A stretch of 64,000 bases of DNA, taken from assembly GCF_018143015.1 (NCBI RefSeq), contig NC_054743.1:42116922-42180921 (forward strand), written 5' to 3'. The position numbers were made by a program, and so were the translations under genes. This DNA comes from Lytechinus variegatus. Lineage: Eukaryota > Echinodermata > Echinoidea > Temnopleuroida > Toxopneustidae. Each line of letters opens with the position of its first letter. Position 1 is the first letter of the stretch. A model generated the notes under the pieces. The model ran no database searches and was not told the origin of the DNA. It saw only the letters and a list, made by a program, of their open reading frames with translations. Shown one piece after another: positions 22,439 to 34,027 of the stretch.

Positions 22439-23398
22439 TTTATTATAATCCAAATCAGATTTCTAGAGCAAAATCATGATAATGGTGATATTTCTTTTAA
22501 AAAATAGAGTTCTATTGTGTCATGTTAAAATCAGGGTCTAGGCTCTGCACTTTACCATTATGACGTACTTGCAAGCGCTCGGATCCAGTGATGTCTTTAT
22601 TACATGTATGACGTATATTGTTGGTGCGCAGATCCTTATGAAGCGTATCTCTTTACACGCATCCTCAAATGCCCGGATGTGAGACCAGGGAAAATACAAA
22701 GGTATATTTTGCGTCGTCTCTGCATGCAAAGTAAATAGGCACCTTTCGCAAATCTCTACAACGCGAGATTAGAGTCGGGTAACTCAAAAGTTAACGATTA
22801 ATCGTAGACTCGAATTTCTAGATTGATTATACATTACAGTCAATACAATCAAACGTACAAAACTGTTTTACAATCATTGCCAAACTTTGTGTTACAGGCC
22901 CTATAGATCTTGATTTTCGTTTGCAAAGCTCTTTCATACGATACCAGCATGCCATGCCATGCCATTTGCCTGCCTAAGCTCGCGGCGGGACTGTACCTGT
23001 ATCATGGCTATTACTCCAGCTGGCTGGAGACATGCGAAATGTAGATAATGACATAGATAAGAAAGTGGTTTTTCATTTTTCAAACAAATCGAGTACATAT
23101 TGAGTAAGGAAAAACTTACCGAATTAAGGCTTAGATATAGATCATTACAGTTCATCGAATCGATATTGCACTTAATGTGCATTATTTGTGTATCACAGGC
23201 AATTGATTCTATGGGTCAGATCACCTCTCAAGCCAAATCCTTTCCAATGCGTTGACATGTACACAGCATGCAACAGGCCATAAACCGTCTAAATTTGCGG
23301 AGTTTTTTTCTTTTGCCAGCACCTTCTACATAAACGATATGCCTCTAGCACACAATGTAATGGGCAGTATGTTTTACTTTTCCGCAGAAATGGGGGGT

Positions 23399-23692
23399 TT
23401 GCCGGGGGTACACTTCCATTGATGAGTGGATACCAGGCGCGACCATGGGGTTTCGAAAAGCACCCTAAACAAGGGAAGGTCTTTTCCAGATTATGAAAAT
23501 GCATCTCTCAACAAGTATTTGGGTTGTGACACCCTACAAGTAGTGGAAATATATCCCTTTTCGGTATTTTAATCATTGTTTCTCACACCCTCATAACGCT
23601 ACATAGGCCTATACGTATACCCACTCTTTCCCTTTTTACGTGTGGTCGCGCCTGGTATCCACCATTCAATGGAAGTGGGTCCCCCGGGCGGC
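23399..23692. mobile_element. CCCGGGGGGCC inverted-repeat element, shortened copy
   Basis: The ends match 16054-16582 (GAGTGGATACCAGGCGCGACC on the left, mirrored on the right), but the interior differs and is shorter. No clean target duplication is visible. Confidence 0.65.
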
Positions 23693-24201
23693 CTCTCGAG
23701 CTCTGGGAGGAAGCAAATTTGGATTTGGAAAGTCGTCCTAAATCAGATATATCGCTGTTACCATAGTAGCAACCAGAATTTTGCACACGAAACGCAAATT
23801 GAATGTTTCCGTTCCAGATGCGAAACGAAAAAAAAAATCTCATGTCACACAATTTGCATTACATGACGGAGTTTTACGACCATGACGACGGGCCCAAATG
23901 TCATGAACTACCGTTCTAAATAAGCGTACGCGTCCTCAAACGAAAGGTCGGGAATATGCGCATTGAGACCGAGGAAAATACAAAAAATATACCTATCCCT
24001 TCGCGATATAGGGCAATACGCTTTTGTAAATGACCAGCTCAGATGTCTGATACGGGTGATAATTAGTAATATGTTATACACATAAAGGAAAATCTATATG
24101 ATTCAGAATCTGAAATACTAATGTATTTTTTAAAGCAACCTCTGTCAAAATCCAAAAGAGCAACGGAAAACTTTGTATCCAAACATCGTTTTAAAAAAAT
24201 C

Positions 24202-24660
24202 CCAATAAGCCAGTTCGTAGTTCCTTTCTGCGCATAATCAAAATATTCTACGCATGATCAGAAGAAGGTCATTTGTACTAAAGTGACTTGGTGCTTTAAA
24301 ATCTAATGAGATAAGCACCAACTTTGATTCTTGATTATTCATATATTCTTTCGAATTGTCGTTTTCATTTACATCCACAAAAAACAACAATGCTTCCACG
24401 AACGACTGGTATTTCACAGTTTGTCAAGTACATTGTGCAACATGCTAAGATATGCATTCAAAGTAGGAATGCAACAAATACCTTCATTAAGTGTTCATTG
24501 GTGTGCTATTCTAGTCACCTGGTCTATTCAATTTCTTCATCCTGCTATGTAAGGCAAGCTTACGTAATATCTTGCTTTGAAATCTGCCTATCATGATGAA
24601 AGAAATGAAAGGTCATTTGACCAAAATTGCCCATGAAGTAACTACGAACTGGTCTATTCC
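24202..24660. mobile_element. Inverted-repeat element with CCAGTTCGTAGTT ends
   Basis: CCAGTTCGTAGTTCCTTT at 24210 faces AAGTAACTACGAACTGG at 24636. A second inverted pair (AAGGTCATTTG with GGTCATTTGACC) lies inside. Confidence 0.55.
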
Positions 24661-24876
24661 AAAAAGGAAACAAATGGCCTGTCTATGTTTATTGGTCCCT
24701 GACTATGGTGTATTGAATCATAATAGAACTATACAAAATTGTCAGAACAAGGTCAAACTCCATATACATGATATAGTTGACCTGTCCTGTAGAATTTCAA
24801 TAGGTCGGATTTTAGATCAGATTGCTTAGAAAACAATTCAGAACCTGCAGAAAACTCTATGGAACAGATTAAAACA

Positions 24877-27800
24877 ATGTCGGCACCATCTCCAGTTCCA
24901 TTACTCCTGGGCCTGGGACATCGTTGAAGGGGAAAGTTGCCCTCATTACAGGTAAATAAATAACTACCGGTTGAAGATAAACATACATTTTGTATGATCT
25001 TGCTCGAGTACCTTTGTTCAGAATAGAGTGTTTTGAAAAAGCAAAATAATACCGGCCAGTTCTACACGTACATATTGTGCTTGTAAAGTGCGTCACTTTA
25101 GATTATACATACATGTGATTAATGTTATGGTACTGCAATGTAAAGATGTATCACTCGGTGACGTAACCAGCGCTAAAGCAGTCATTTCGATTGTGTGGGT
25201 TATGATCCCACTGCTGCCACCACACCAATACCTTTTATGTTTATTGTTGGCCAAGTTCAACCATTTGCCAATATGTGTTATGGTGGTCGGCTGTTTTCAA
25301 GCATGTTCAGTCTCAGATCCTAAAAAAGATGGATTGACTTTATGTAAAGTGTCTGATGTGTTTGATTTCGTCTGCTTTGGCGCAGCATTTCTTAGGACAT
25401 GTAGGATGGATGAGGGGTCCAATTTGAAAATTATGAGAAGATAACTTTTTTTTGCGTATTCCGATCAATATCATGGGGACGGTGTGGGCAGTCAAAGACA
25501 TAAACACGTATGGCTATATCAGTATGTTACTTTTATTTAGCGTTCCTATTGAGCTAGCTGTCTTTGGATATCACCGAGTTGGGCCTTCTGCTAAAATATA
25601 CTCCCCTGTGAGATTTTTGTTCTTAACCTTCTTTTGGTTACTTCGATAGGAGCTAGCTCAGGTATCGGAGCAAGTGTGGCCCGCTATTTCGCTTCTCTTG
25701 GATGTCGGCTAGCCTTGACAGGTCGGAACTTGGATAATCTTCAAGAAGTTGTTGAAGAATGTATCGAGAGAGGTCTGGAAAGGGATCAGGTAAATATACT
25801 ACCATTCATTGGATAAAGTATCGGACACTCTCCCCAGGGTGGGAATTTGACTAGTGGACGTACCTATCGTGTTATTGTGTGTAATATACCTAGGGAGAGT
25901 TTCATCAACGTTTTTGCCCAACAAATCAGATTTGAAAACTTCCATTCTGATTGGCCAAGAGGCACTGTCGGATAAAACGTCCGACAATTCCTTTCGTGGT
26001 AATATCATTGGATGACTATGCAGGGTGTGCGTCTAATCTAGATTTCATGTACTAGCCTACGATCTTTTCAGGTCACTACTCAAGTCCTATGAAATGAAAA
26101 GTAGGATATTGCTTGACTGTTAACTGTACGTCGGATGTTGGCAGTACATGGCTTTGGTAGAAGGGGAAAGACTTAAAGGTGTTGCATCGCCTGTATCCTA
26201 TCTGTCATTGCAATAGTCCCGCCAACCCTGTTGTGGCCCCATTATACATTGGGGCTTTGTATCGTCTTATTCCAGACATTCATCATCAGTAACAGATTAT
26301 TTTATCATGTTAACATTCAAAAATTGCAATTGGAATTGTGACAGGAGTCGCAGGATGAAGTAGGGGTTTATTCCTATTTGGTCTAATTCCAATTCGTCCA
26401 ATTGCTAACTCGTCTAGTATCATTTGTTCTACCATCAGATCGTCCAATATCCACATGGTCTAATTGCCATTTTGTCCACTCACCATTTCGTATAATGACC
26501 AGTTGGTCAAATAGCCATTTAGTCCATATACCATTTGGTCTAATTAGAGTAAGTGTTAATTGTGCAAAATGAATAAAAATGAAACAGATATCAGACTAAC
26601 TGGTTATGAGACGAAATGGTCATAGACGAACTTTTGATTAGACGAAGTGATAATTGGATCAAATGGTATGGACCAAATGGTTGTTAGACGAAATGTTGAT
26701 AGACAGAATGACATTAAATGAAGATAGGCCATGGGATGAGTGGACGAGTTGGCAGTAGACGAATTGGCAATTTACCGAAGTAGGCGTATTGAAGGGACCA
26801 ACGCGTCGCGACGTACGTGAACGTTCCTTCTACGCCTCTCTGACGTGAAGTCTTATTTTTGAAGAAACAATGAAAATGAAAAAAAAAAAACTGAAGCAAT
26901 CCAACTGATTTTCTGAGAAAGTGATTAATCTCCACGTATTTCCATATACATAGATATTGCCCATTCAGGCAAATTTTGAGGTTGAAAGCGATGTGAAGAA
27001 AACTGCTGACCAAACCATACAGAAGTTCAAGCAGCTTGATGTTTTGGTAAGCCTATAGCATTCCTCCTTGAATTTTATTTTTAAAAGCTGAATTAGTGGA
27101 TCCTAATGATTGTGATTGGTTGCGTGCGTGCACAAAAAGTCGTCACCTGTGATTTAAGTATAATCAAGAAAAACATCGTTATGTAATAAAACATTCAATA
27201 CACATCATTTTGCTTGAAATTTGAATAATAAAACTTTTATTTAAACGCCCTCAACGATGCGTCTTTAAAAAGTTGACTGAGTGCATTATAAATCCATCCA
27301 GTTCTATTCGACCACGTATCAGGTTAAACAAAACACTGATAGACATGTTTCTTTAATCGTACGTAGATCAACATATCACCTGAAATTCCTGAATGTGTGT
27401 AATGGACTAATTGCAATACAAATATTTACCACGCGCTCATTTCAGTTATCTTTACTCTAATTTTAAGGTCAAAATGAACAAGTCAAACTAATCTAAAAAG
27501 TGATAATGAAACTTATGATAGAAAACGACATTGTTTCTTTTTTTTAAATTTATTGTCTTGTTCTCATGTTACTTGCTTTTTATCGGGTACATTTCCATAT
27601 CACCATGATCATTGGCGGCGGAAGCCCAAAAAATTAGAGGGGGTCTACCTGAAATTTTGTGATGGACACATGTAAACAAATTTGACACACAAAAAAGGTC
27701 ATCAACTAAAAATTTAGGGGGGATCGTCCCCCCACCTCAAAGTTTTTTTTGGGGGGGGGGGGGTCTGTCCCCTCCCCCCGCTTCCGCCGCCTATGACCAT

Positions 27801-30800
27801 GATCACATATTTATCAATAAAGTTTCATACATTTCCTTTCACATAGGTTAACAATGCAGGAACGGCTTCTTTGGATTCAATCGAAACATTGAAATTAGAA
27901 ACTTTTGATACGATATTTGCCGTGAACGTAAGAGCACCCCTTTATCTAACCCATCTACTGGCTCCACACTTAATCGCATCAAAAGGTCAGAATAAGAACA
28001 TTTAATGCATCTTCAACATAAAAATGCATTTTTTAGGTTCCCCCACATTTATTCAAACATGAAAAATACACATTTTCATGTGTTACTTCTTTGCACAAGT
28101 TTCCTTTAGAAATTAATATGAGGTTATTTCCTTAAACATGTTCGGAAAAATAAGATGGTCGAACAGTCCGAAGTATCCTTCTTTCAATAACACCCATTCT
28201 TGGTTTTGTTTATTTGTTACCAAAAGCGTCAATATCTTTAGAAAAGTTATTTTTCAAAGTATTTTTTCGATACCTTCTATTTGTGTTCTATTTATTTTTC
28301 TGTTTCGATAGTTACGAAAAAAAATATGTGTATAATTTAAACAGTTATCTTCTTCGGAGTAATTTGAAAAGTATTTTTGGAACAATCATTAAGATGTTTT
28401 CTTTAAATCTACACGTATTTCTGCATTTCGTTACCCATGTAAGTGTAGGAAAAATATGATTATTTATAATACAGATACACAGTATGGATATGAAATAAAT
28501 ACCTCCCTATATATGTCTTGGTTCCAATAATTATGCCAGTCAGTTTAAATAAAATAATCAGTTTATTGTTTTGAAAAAAAAGACTAAGTATCACTCGAAA
28601 ACATTTTTCTAAACAGTGATCATCCAACACTAAAGTTGATGATACCGATTTTATTCTTGTTTATGAAGGCAGTTTCAAAATGTTGACTCTGCGCTGGGTG
28701 TATGAAAGAGTCCTTTATCGAAAAAAAAAGCAACAGGCATCACTGGAAACTCCAAAGAGAATTGCCCTAATTTGTAGTTGTATATCTAACGACAATTTTG
28801 ATTGACCGTGCTTCTATTTTGACAGGCACTGTTGTTAATAATTCGAGCTTATATGGAATCAGACCCGTGAGTATGATTTTGAAACTTGCAAGTTCATTCT
28901 AGTGCATAGTAAAAGTCTTCATTTTAATCGTGGGTAAGAAGGGGTCGTAGAAAATGTGTCTTTATTTTAGATATTTTTTTACGATGAAAAATCAAAACAT
29001 GATAAAGATGATAAAAAGGGCAAATAATACTAGATTATATACAGTTTAGATATTGGATTTGATTACACTATCCGAACTCATACCACATCCCAACTTTCTT
29101 ATTTTTGAACTCTTTTAGATGCCATCGATGACAAGCTACTCTCTAAGTAAGAAATCATTAGATCACATGACAAGATGTATCGCTGAAGGTACGTTGATAA
29201 AATGGGTAGAAATGTTTTTCACAATTAATGATTGGATGAGGTCAGAAAATATTACAATTCATCAATTTGTTGTTGTTTTTCCCCTTCGCAAAGTTGCTTT
29301 TAAACCTTTTCCAAGCGTTAGTGTCGTAGAGTACAGCCTACGTGTGAAAAAATGGACTAGAGGTGGTTGTGTGTGTGCGTGAAGGAGGGTGAGTTGGAGG
29401 TGCCGTGGCCGAGTGGTCTAAGGCGCCTGGTTTCTGGTTATACATGGAAAGTCCGGAGTTCGATCCCCGGCCACGGCTCCTATGCCCGTGATCAAGGCAT
29501 TTAATCTACAATGCTCTTTTATCCTACTTTAAAATAAATGGAAATGCTATATGCATTATTGGTAACAAGGTGTGCACTTTTTTTTAAGTGTGTGAGTGTG
29601 TGCATGAGGGTGCGCGTGTATGTGTGAGTGAAAAGACGTGAAGAGATGTGTGAGTTGCGTTCGTTTGTCAGGGTATCTTTTAAGTATGAATGTCAGAAAA
29701 TTTCATAAATTCCATGCAAACGTTGAATAGTATTTTATACAACAAGCACATTGAAATGAATTTTAACAATAGTTTAACAATGTTTTTTTTTCTTTTAGAT
29801 GGTCCCAGAAACTAAGAAAGTTAACAGTAATGACAATAAAACACCAAGGAAACACAAACGTTAAGAAAAGATAAGGATTTATTTGTAAAAACAGAAGGGT
29901 AATTTATAATGGAACGAATCCAAAACTGAGGTCAAAGTTGTGCAAAAATTAAACATAATGATAACTTTAAGATAAGAAATAATGATAGTCTTCTCAGTAG
30001 TAAAAACTTTTAACGAATTCCAACAGTGAATAAAATTGAGCAGCATTCAAAATATTTACTTAGTATATTATGTACATAAATGTTCCCTTTTGAAATATAT
30101 ATTATGTAGTTCTTTTTTCTTCTTTTTCACAATTTTAATAGAATTGGCACCTTATGGAGTCAGGGTTAATGCAGTGAAGTAAGTTCTCAAATATTTATGT
30201 CTTCGCCAATCGAATGCAACAAACAATGCCCTTTATGAATCAACCTAGACCACTTTGGTTCTCGTCCATATTTCATTTATAAATTTGTCGAGTTTTGGTT
30301 TATTAGTAGCATTGCTTTCAGTACACCACCCCAGTTTCATACTTTCACGTGCTCTTTCTTATACTGCTTTTCTTTTTGAAATGTAAATCCGTTTATATCT
30401 CATTTATATTACTTTGTATCATGTTTGAATAAGGAATAAATAAGGAACTGAATAAAATTTGTTCGATGGCGGAATGTGACGTTATTTGGCTAGATCTGTA
30501 TTTGAACCAAATTGTAGAAGGTCTATTACACAAACTCCCAAATACTGTTCAACTTGTTAACGTGCCGTAAAAGCATCAGTACAGTGGAGTTGTATACATT
30601 TGAGAAGGGAGGGGCATTATTGCAATAATTGGTTTTATGTACCTAGGCTTTACACAATGACGTGATGGAGCGTAAAAACTGACTGTGATTTGTTGGTGAT
30701 CATTGAACCTTATATCGAATAATATATATATATCATACATACACTGTAGAGCGCTTAGAGACTTCTGACAAAGTAAGTATTTAGCGCTATATAAGCAAGT

Positions 30801-32051
30801 ATAATTATTACTATTATTAATATATATATAATCAGTCACGTATAAATTCCAGTGGCGGACGAGAATCAGGGTCATCTTGGATATATATTTCAATGTTATA
30901 TCTCAGTTTCATGGTAGCAAAGTTTGATTCAATCACTGTATGACATTGATTTTTATTTTATTGGAAATTTGTTTTACTGGCGTGTTTTTTTTTTCTGTTA
31001 CCACAACTGAGAGCTTAACTGTGTGATAATTCTACAGGGTTCATTTAAAAATCTGCTTGAAACTTGTATTTTTCTTCCCCATCCTGTGTTATCCTCATTT
31101 TTTTCATAGCCCTGGTGTCATTCCTACTCGAATTTTAGAGCGAATGGGAGTTACAGATGAGGCAGTTCAAAAGGTATGTTCACAAAGCCCATGACTCACA
31201 AAGGTCTTTATTTGATCGTAAGATAATGAAGAAATAAGAGAACGATTTCGATTGGTAACTCGAATATAATTATGCTAATGCAGTATATGTCTGCATGATT
31301 GAGCTTGGTTGGAAATTGTCATTTAATGACTAATTGCAAGCTTTGTTAAATGAACCATATAATTCTAACCATGTCAACGTAGAAAGTATTTTTTACAATC
31401 GATAACCGATGTTTGATCTGGACTTAGAATTACTGCAATGGTAGACGAAATCTTCATCCTTTGAATAGTATGGACCCTGCAAAAATAGTTGCTGAACTAG
31501 CGACGGGAATGAAATGTATGCCTTCACTCCCTAGGCATCTAATATTTTTTTTATATTTAATGTGATCTAATATGAATCAATTATTAATTTGATATGATTC
31601 ACGATCTATCAGAAATTTTATTAATTTACCAAATATATTGTTCGCTACTCGTGATTTTTCCGGAAGCATGAACTGCTTTGTTTCCTCCCTCCCCCCCTTC
31701 CCCCGACCCGTCAATAATTTTTTCAAAAATTCAACTGCAAGTCTTTAATGCGCCGGTTGAATGATAGTTGCGATTGATATTTTTTTAGTCACGTTTAATT
31801 GCGATTTTTTTTTCTGCGACTGGCCCGGTACTGCAATTTCTTTTTTCTTGTAAAGTCTTTTTTTTTTCATGTGTGTATTTCAGACCATGTTTGAGTTTTG
31901 TAAGAAAACTCATGCCATGCGCAGAACTGGGACTGTTGACGAAATCGCTAAAGTTGTTGCTTTCCTCGCATCCAGTGACTCGTCCTTTACCACGGGGGAA
32001 ACACTCCTAGCAGATGGAGGGAGTCATCTCCTAGTCACTACAGTCGATTAG
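24877..32051 (+). CDS. Classical short-chain dehydrogenase/reductase, nine exons (SDR copy 2)
   Basis: This is an NAD(P)-dependent oxidoreductase of the classical SDR type, like FabG-type reductases. The substrate is unknown. Exons: 24877-24951, 25650-25789, 26969-27046, 27847-27985, 28826-28866, 29119-29188, 30142-30178, 31110-31173, 31884-32051. All have GT/AG, and phases agree from the end of exon 1 onward. Motifs: KVALITGASSGIG (cofactor loop, exons 1-2), LDVLVNNAGT (exons 3-4), NNSSLYGIRP (catalytic Ser, exon 5), YSLSKKSLDH (YxxxK, exon 6), RVNAVNPGVIPTRI (exons 7-8) and FTTGETLLADGGSH (C-terminus). About 268 residues are expected, normal for the family. Oddity: the ATG matching that of copy 1 is not in frame with KVALITG. 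Exon 1 is 75 bases here against 70 in copy 1, so it reads into TGA. Either another start or upstream exon is used, or the gene is newly damaged, or the assembly is wrong. No signal peptide is seen. Confidence 0.88.
25893..25999. mobile_element. GGGGAGCGTTTCATCAA inverted-repeat element, copy 4 (short)
   Basis: GGGAGAGTTTCATCAACG, then CTGATTGGCCAAGAGGCACT and GTCGGATAAAACGTCCGACA, in intron 2 of SDR copy 2. It is shorter than copy 1 and its right end is eroded. Confidence 0.6.
26373..26790. repeat. Hairpin minisatellite of degenerate CCATTTGGTCTAATTG units
   Basis: The left half repeats units such as TTCGTCCAATTGC and CCATTTGGTCTAATT about every 20-25 bases. The right half carries the complement (AGACGAAATGGT and ATTAGACGAAGTG). 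The whole folds on a centre near 26550. It lies in intron 2 of SDR copy 2. Confidence 0.65.
27602..27803. mobile_element. 186-bp hAT-like miniature element with exact 8-bp target duplication
   Basis: The body (27610-27795) has ends CATTGGCGGCGGAAGC and the inverse of CATAGGCGGCGGAAGC. It is flanked by ACCATGAT at 27602-27609 and 27796-27803. Long C and G runs pair near the right end. An 8-bp duplication with CA-starting ends is the hAT pattern. It sits in intron 3 of SDR copy 2. Confidence 0.8.
29398..29585 (+). repeat. tRNA-derived SINE with intact acceptor stem
   Basis: The 76-base head (29402-29477) has a perfect seven-pair acceptor stem (GCCGTGG with CCACGGC), an A box (TGGCCGAGTGGTCTAAGG) and a B box (GAGTTCGATCC). 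The anticodon stem does not pair, so it is not a working tRNA. The body continues with GATCAAGGCATTTAATCTAC, as in other SINEs of this type. It is in intron 6 of SDR copy 2. Confidence 0.7.
30740..30822 (+). repeat. SINE 3' tail
   Basis: TAGAGCGCTTAGAGACTTCT, then TTAGCGCTATATAAGCAAGT and an ATTATTACTATTATT tail, match the 3' end of the SINE at 63318-63653. The copy is 5'-truncated. Confidence 0.65.
31740..31828. mobile_element. Decayed GGGGCCCGTTGCAGA-family element
   Basis: TTGCGATTGATA and TTTCTGCGACTGGCCC remain of the element seen at 14483 and 20715. Confidence 0.45.
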
Positions 32052-32218
32052 ACCATCATGACCATGCATGGACCTACTACATGAACTAGTATAGTAGATC
32101 TCCATGAACAGAAAAGCAGGTTAAACAGCTGCAAGTATATTGTCATGATATTAATCGCAGTAATGTAAGAAGCCTCAATTTATTCAGTTCTGTACAGTTA
32201 CCTATAAGCATTTTGAAT

Positions 32219-32224
32219 AATAAA
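32219..32224 (+). terminator. Polyadenylation signal candidate of SDR copy 2
   Basis: AATAAA occurs about 165 bases after the TAG stop, at a fitting distance for a 3' end. Confidence 0.5.
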
Positions 32225-32889
32225 GTAATAAGAATTCTTCGTTCAGTAGCTGACATAATTAAAAAATACAATATTCATAAAGAATTTCTACGACTGGAGG
32301 TATTTTAACAACGGCCTCAACGCTAGAGAGAATTCAATCGAAATTCAGTCTGTCTTGCATTGTAAATACAGACTGCTTACACTCCTGTGTTAACAAACAT
32401 TCACATATTTTACTTTCATTTGTTGGTTGATGATTTGATTTGTTTGTTATGATCCTTTTTGTATATTATCAACTTATGTCACTTTTTTCTTTTATATATA
32501 TTTTTGAATGATTATTCACAACTAGTTTAAGAATATCTTTAAAGTTCGGATCACTCTCACCCTTTAGTTTAGTATTATTTCCTTTATTTGTTTTTAGCAC
32601 TGTTTTTGTTCTTACACTAAGAAGAAGCACTACTAGTAGTTAAAACATTCTCTTTCATCCATCAATCTCATGTTATCACCACGAACATTATCATTGAAAT
32701 GTTTATATTGTATTTATGTTGTTTTTATCAGCCTATTTCAGGTTTGGGTGTGAAATAAAGAAGAAAATAAGTAAAATAAAATCTCTAATTCAATTTCATT
32801 ACAATCATACTTGCATCTTTTATTAGTTTTGGTGGTGTAACTTTGGCATTTACTTCAAACATTTCCCAAATTATGAGGTATAATGACAA

Positions 32890-33248
32890 TAATAATAATA
32901 GCCAATTTTTATAAAGCGCTTTTCCCAGAATGGCTCAAAGCGCGTTTTAGCATATTATAACCCCGGTCATTTGATTCATTTCAATCCCGCACGAAAACTG
33001 CACAGCTTACACTCCCTGGGGAGCATTCCTTGCATTCATCGCAGCCTCCTTATGGCGCAGGCAAAAATCAATCATACAATATCTTTCGCATCCTAGCGGG
33101 TACCCAATTAGCACCTGGGTCGAGACTGGCAAAGTGTGGATTAACGCCTTGCCAAACTGCCAAAGGACGCTAGACCGCGGTGGGATTCGAACACACCACC
33201 CTCTGTTTACAAGGCGAGAGTCAGAACCACTACACCACGGCTCTTCCA
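32890..33248 (-). repeat. Full-length tRNA-Thr-like SINE
   Basis: On the minus strand the head has an A box (GTGGTGTAGTGGTTCTGA), a CTTGTAA loop that puts UGU (Thr) at the anticodon, and a B box (GTGTTCGAATCC). The body holds GCGTCCTTTGGCA, GGCGTTAATCCAC, AATTGGGTACC and GCTCCCCAGGGAG. It ends in AAGCGCTTTATAAAAATTGG and an ATTATTATTATT tail. The same body words occur at 63318-63653. Confidence 0.85.
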
Positions 33249-33249
33249 C

Positions 33250-34027
33250 AGCATCGTTTGTAAACTACTATATTTTAGTCAGTTTTCATAATCTATGGTG
33301 CGGGCAAGTGGAGGCACAGATCCTTATTGGAAGGGGGGGTGGGTAATGCCCCACCCCGTGTCGCCACTGCAGGGCAGGCATTCTTGCACTTTGGCATATT
33401 TCTCTCTAAGTCAATTTTAAAAGCAATTTGAAATGAATCCTAATATATTTTTTTTATTATTGGATATGGATTATAACATATGGACAGTCAATTTCAAACA
33501 TTTAAACAATTAATAATTTCAAACTTACAGTCAATGATCAATCAAATACTGTTAGTTTACAATCAACATTTGGTATTATAAACGATTTTTTTCAGTTCTA
33601 AGAATCTTTCATAAATCAATATCAAAGCGCTGTTAGTTAAATAAGTTCAACACTTTAGCATTTAAATTCAGTTTGTAATTTTTAATCATAATTTATTCAT
33701 ATGTGATTGATTATAATTTGCATGTATGAAACCACTAAGTGCATTTGATATCAATTACATATTTCGAATATTTACAATTGTTTTACAATCTTATTTTTGT
33801 TCATATGAACTATGACATACACTTATCAATCAATAAGTCAATCAATCATGATGACAATTAAGTCTACCAGAATATTGAAGGGAATCAAGCATGTTTTAGT
33901 GGCGCCGGAAACGCAGTTTCTCTAAATAATAATTATAAATCAAGACACTTATTCAGAATATAATTCAGCATTTGAGAAAGTATAGGTCATTATTTTCGCC
34001 TCTCCAAGCAGGGTAAAAATGTACGTT
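33250..34027. other. 3' flank of the Toll-like receptor gene
   Basis: AT-rich and without an exon that I can support. A short palindromic piece with G runs lies at 33300-33370. Confidence 0.4.

Noticed and set aside
25088-25444. 118-codon open frame in intron 1 of SDR copy 2
   Set aside because: It lies within the intron on the same strand with no splice support and no family features.
29402-29477. A working tRNA gene on plus
   Set aside because: The acceptor stem is perfect, but the anticodon stem does not pair and a SINE body follows.
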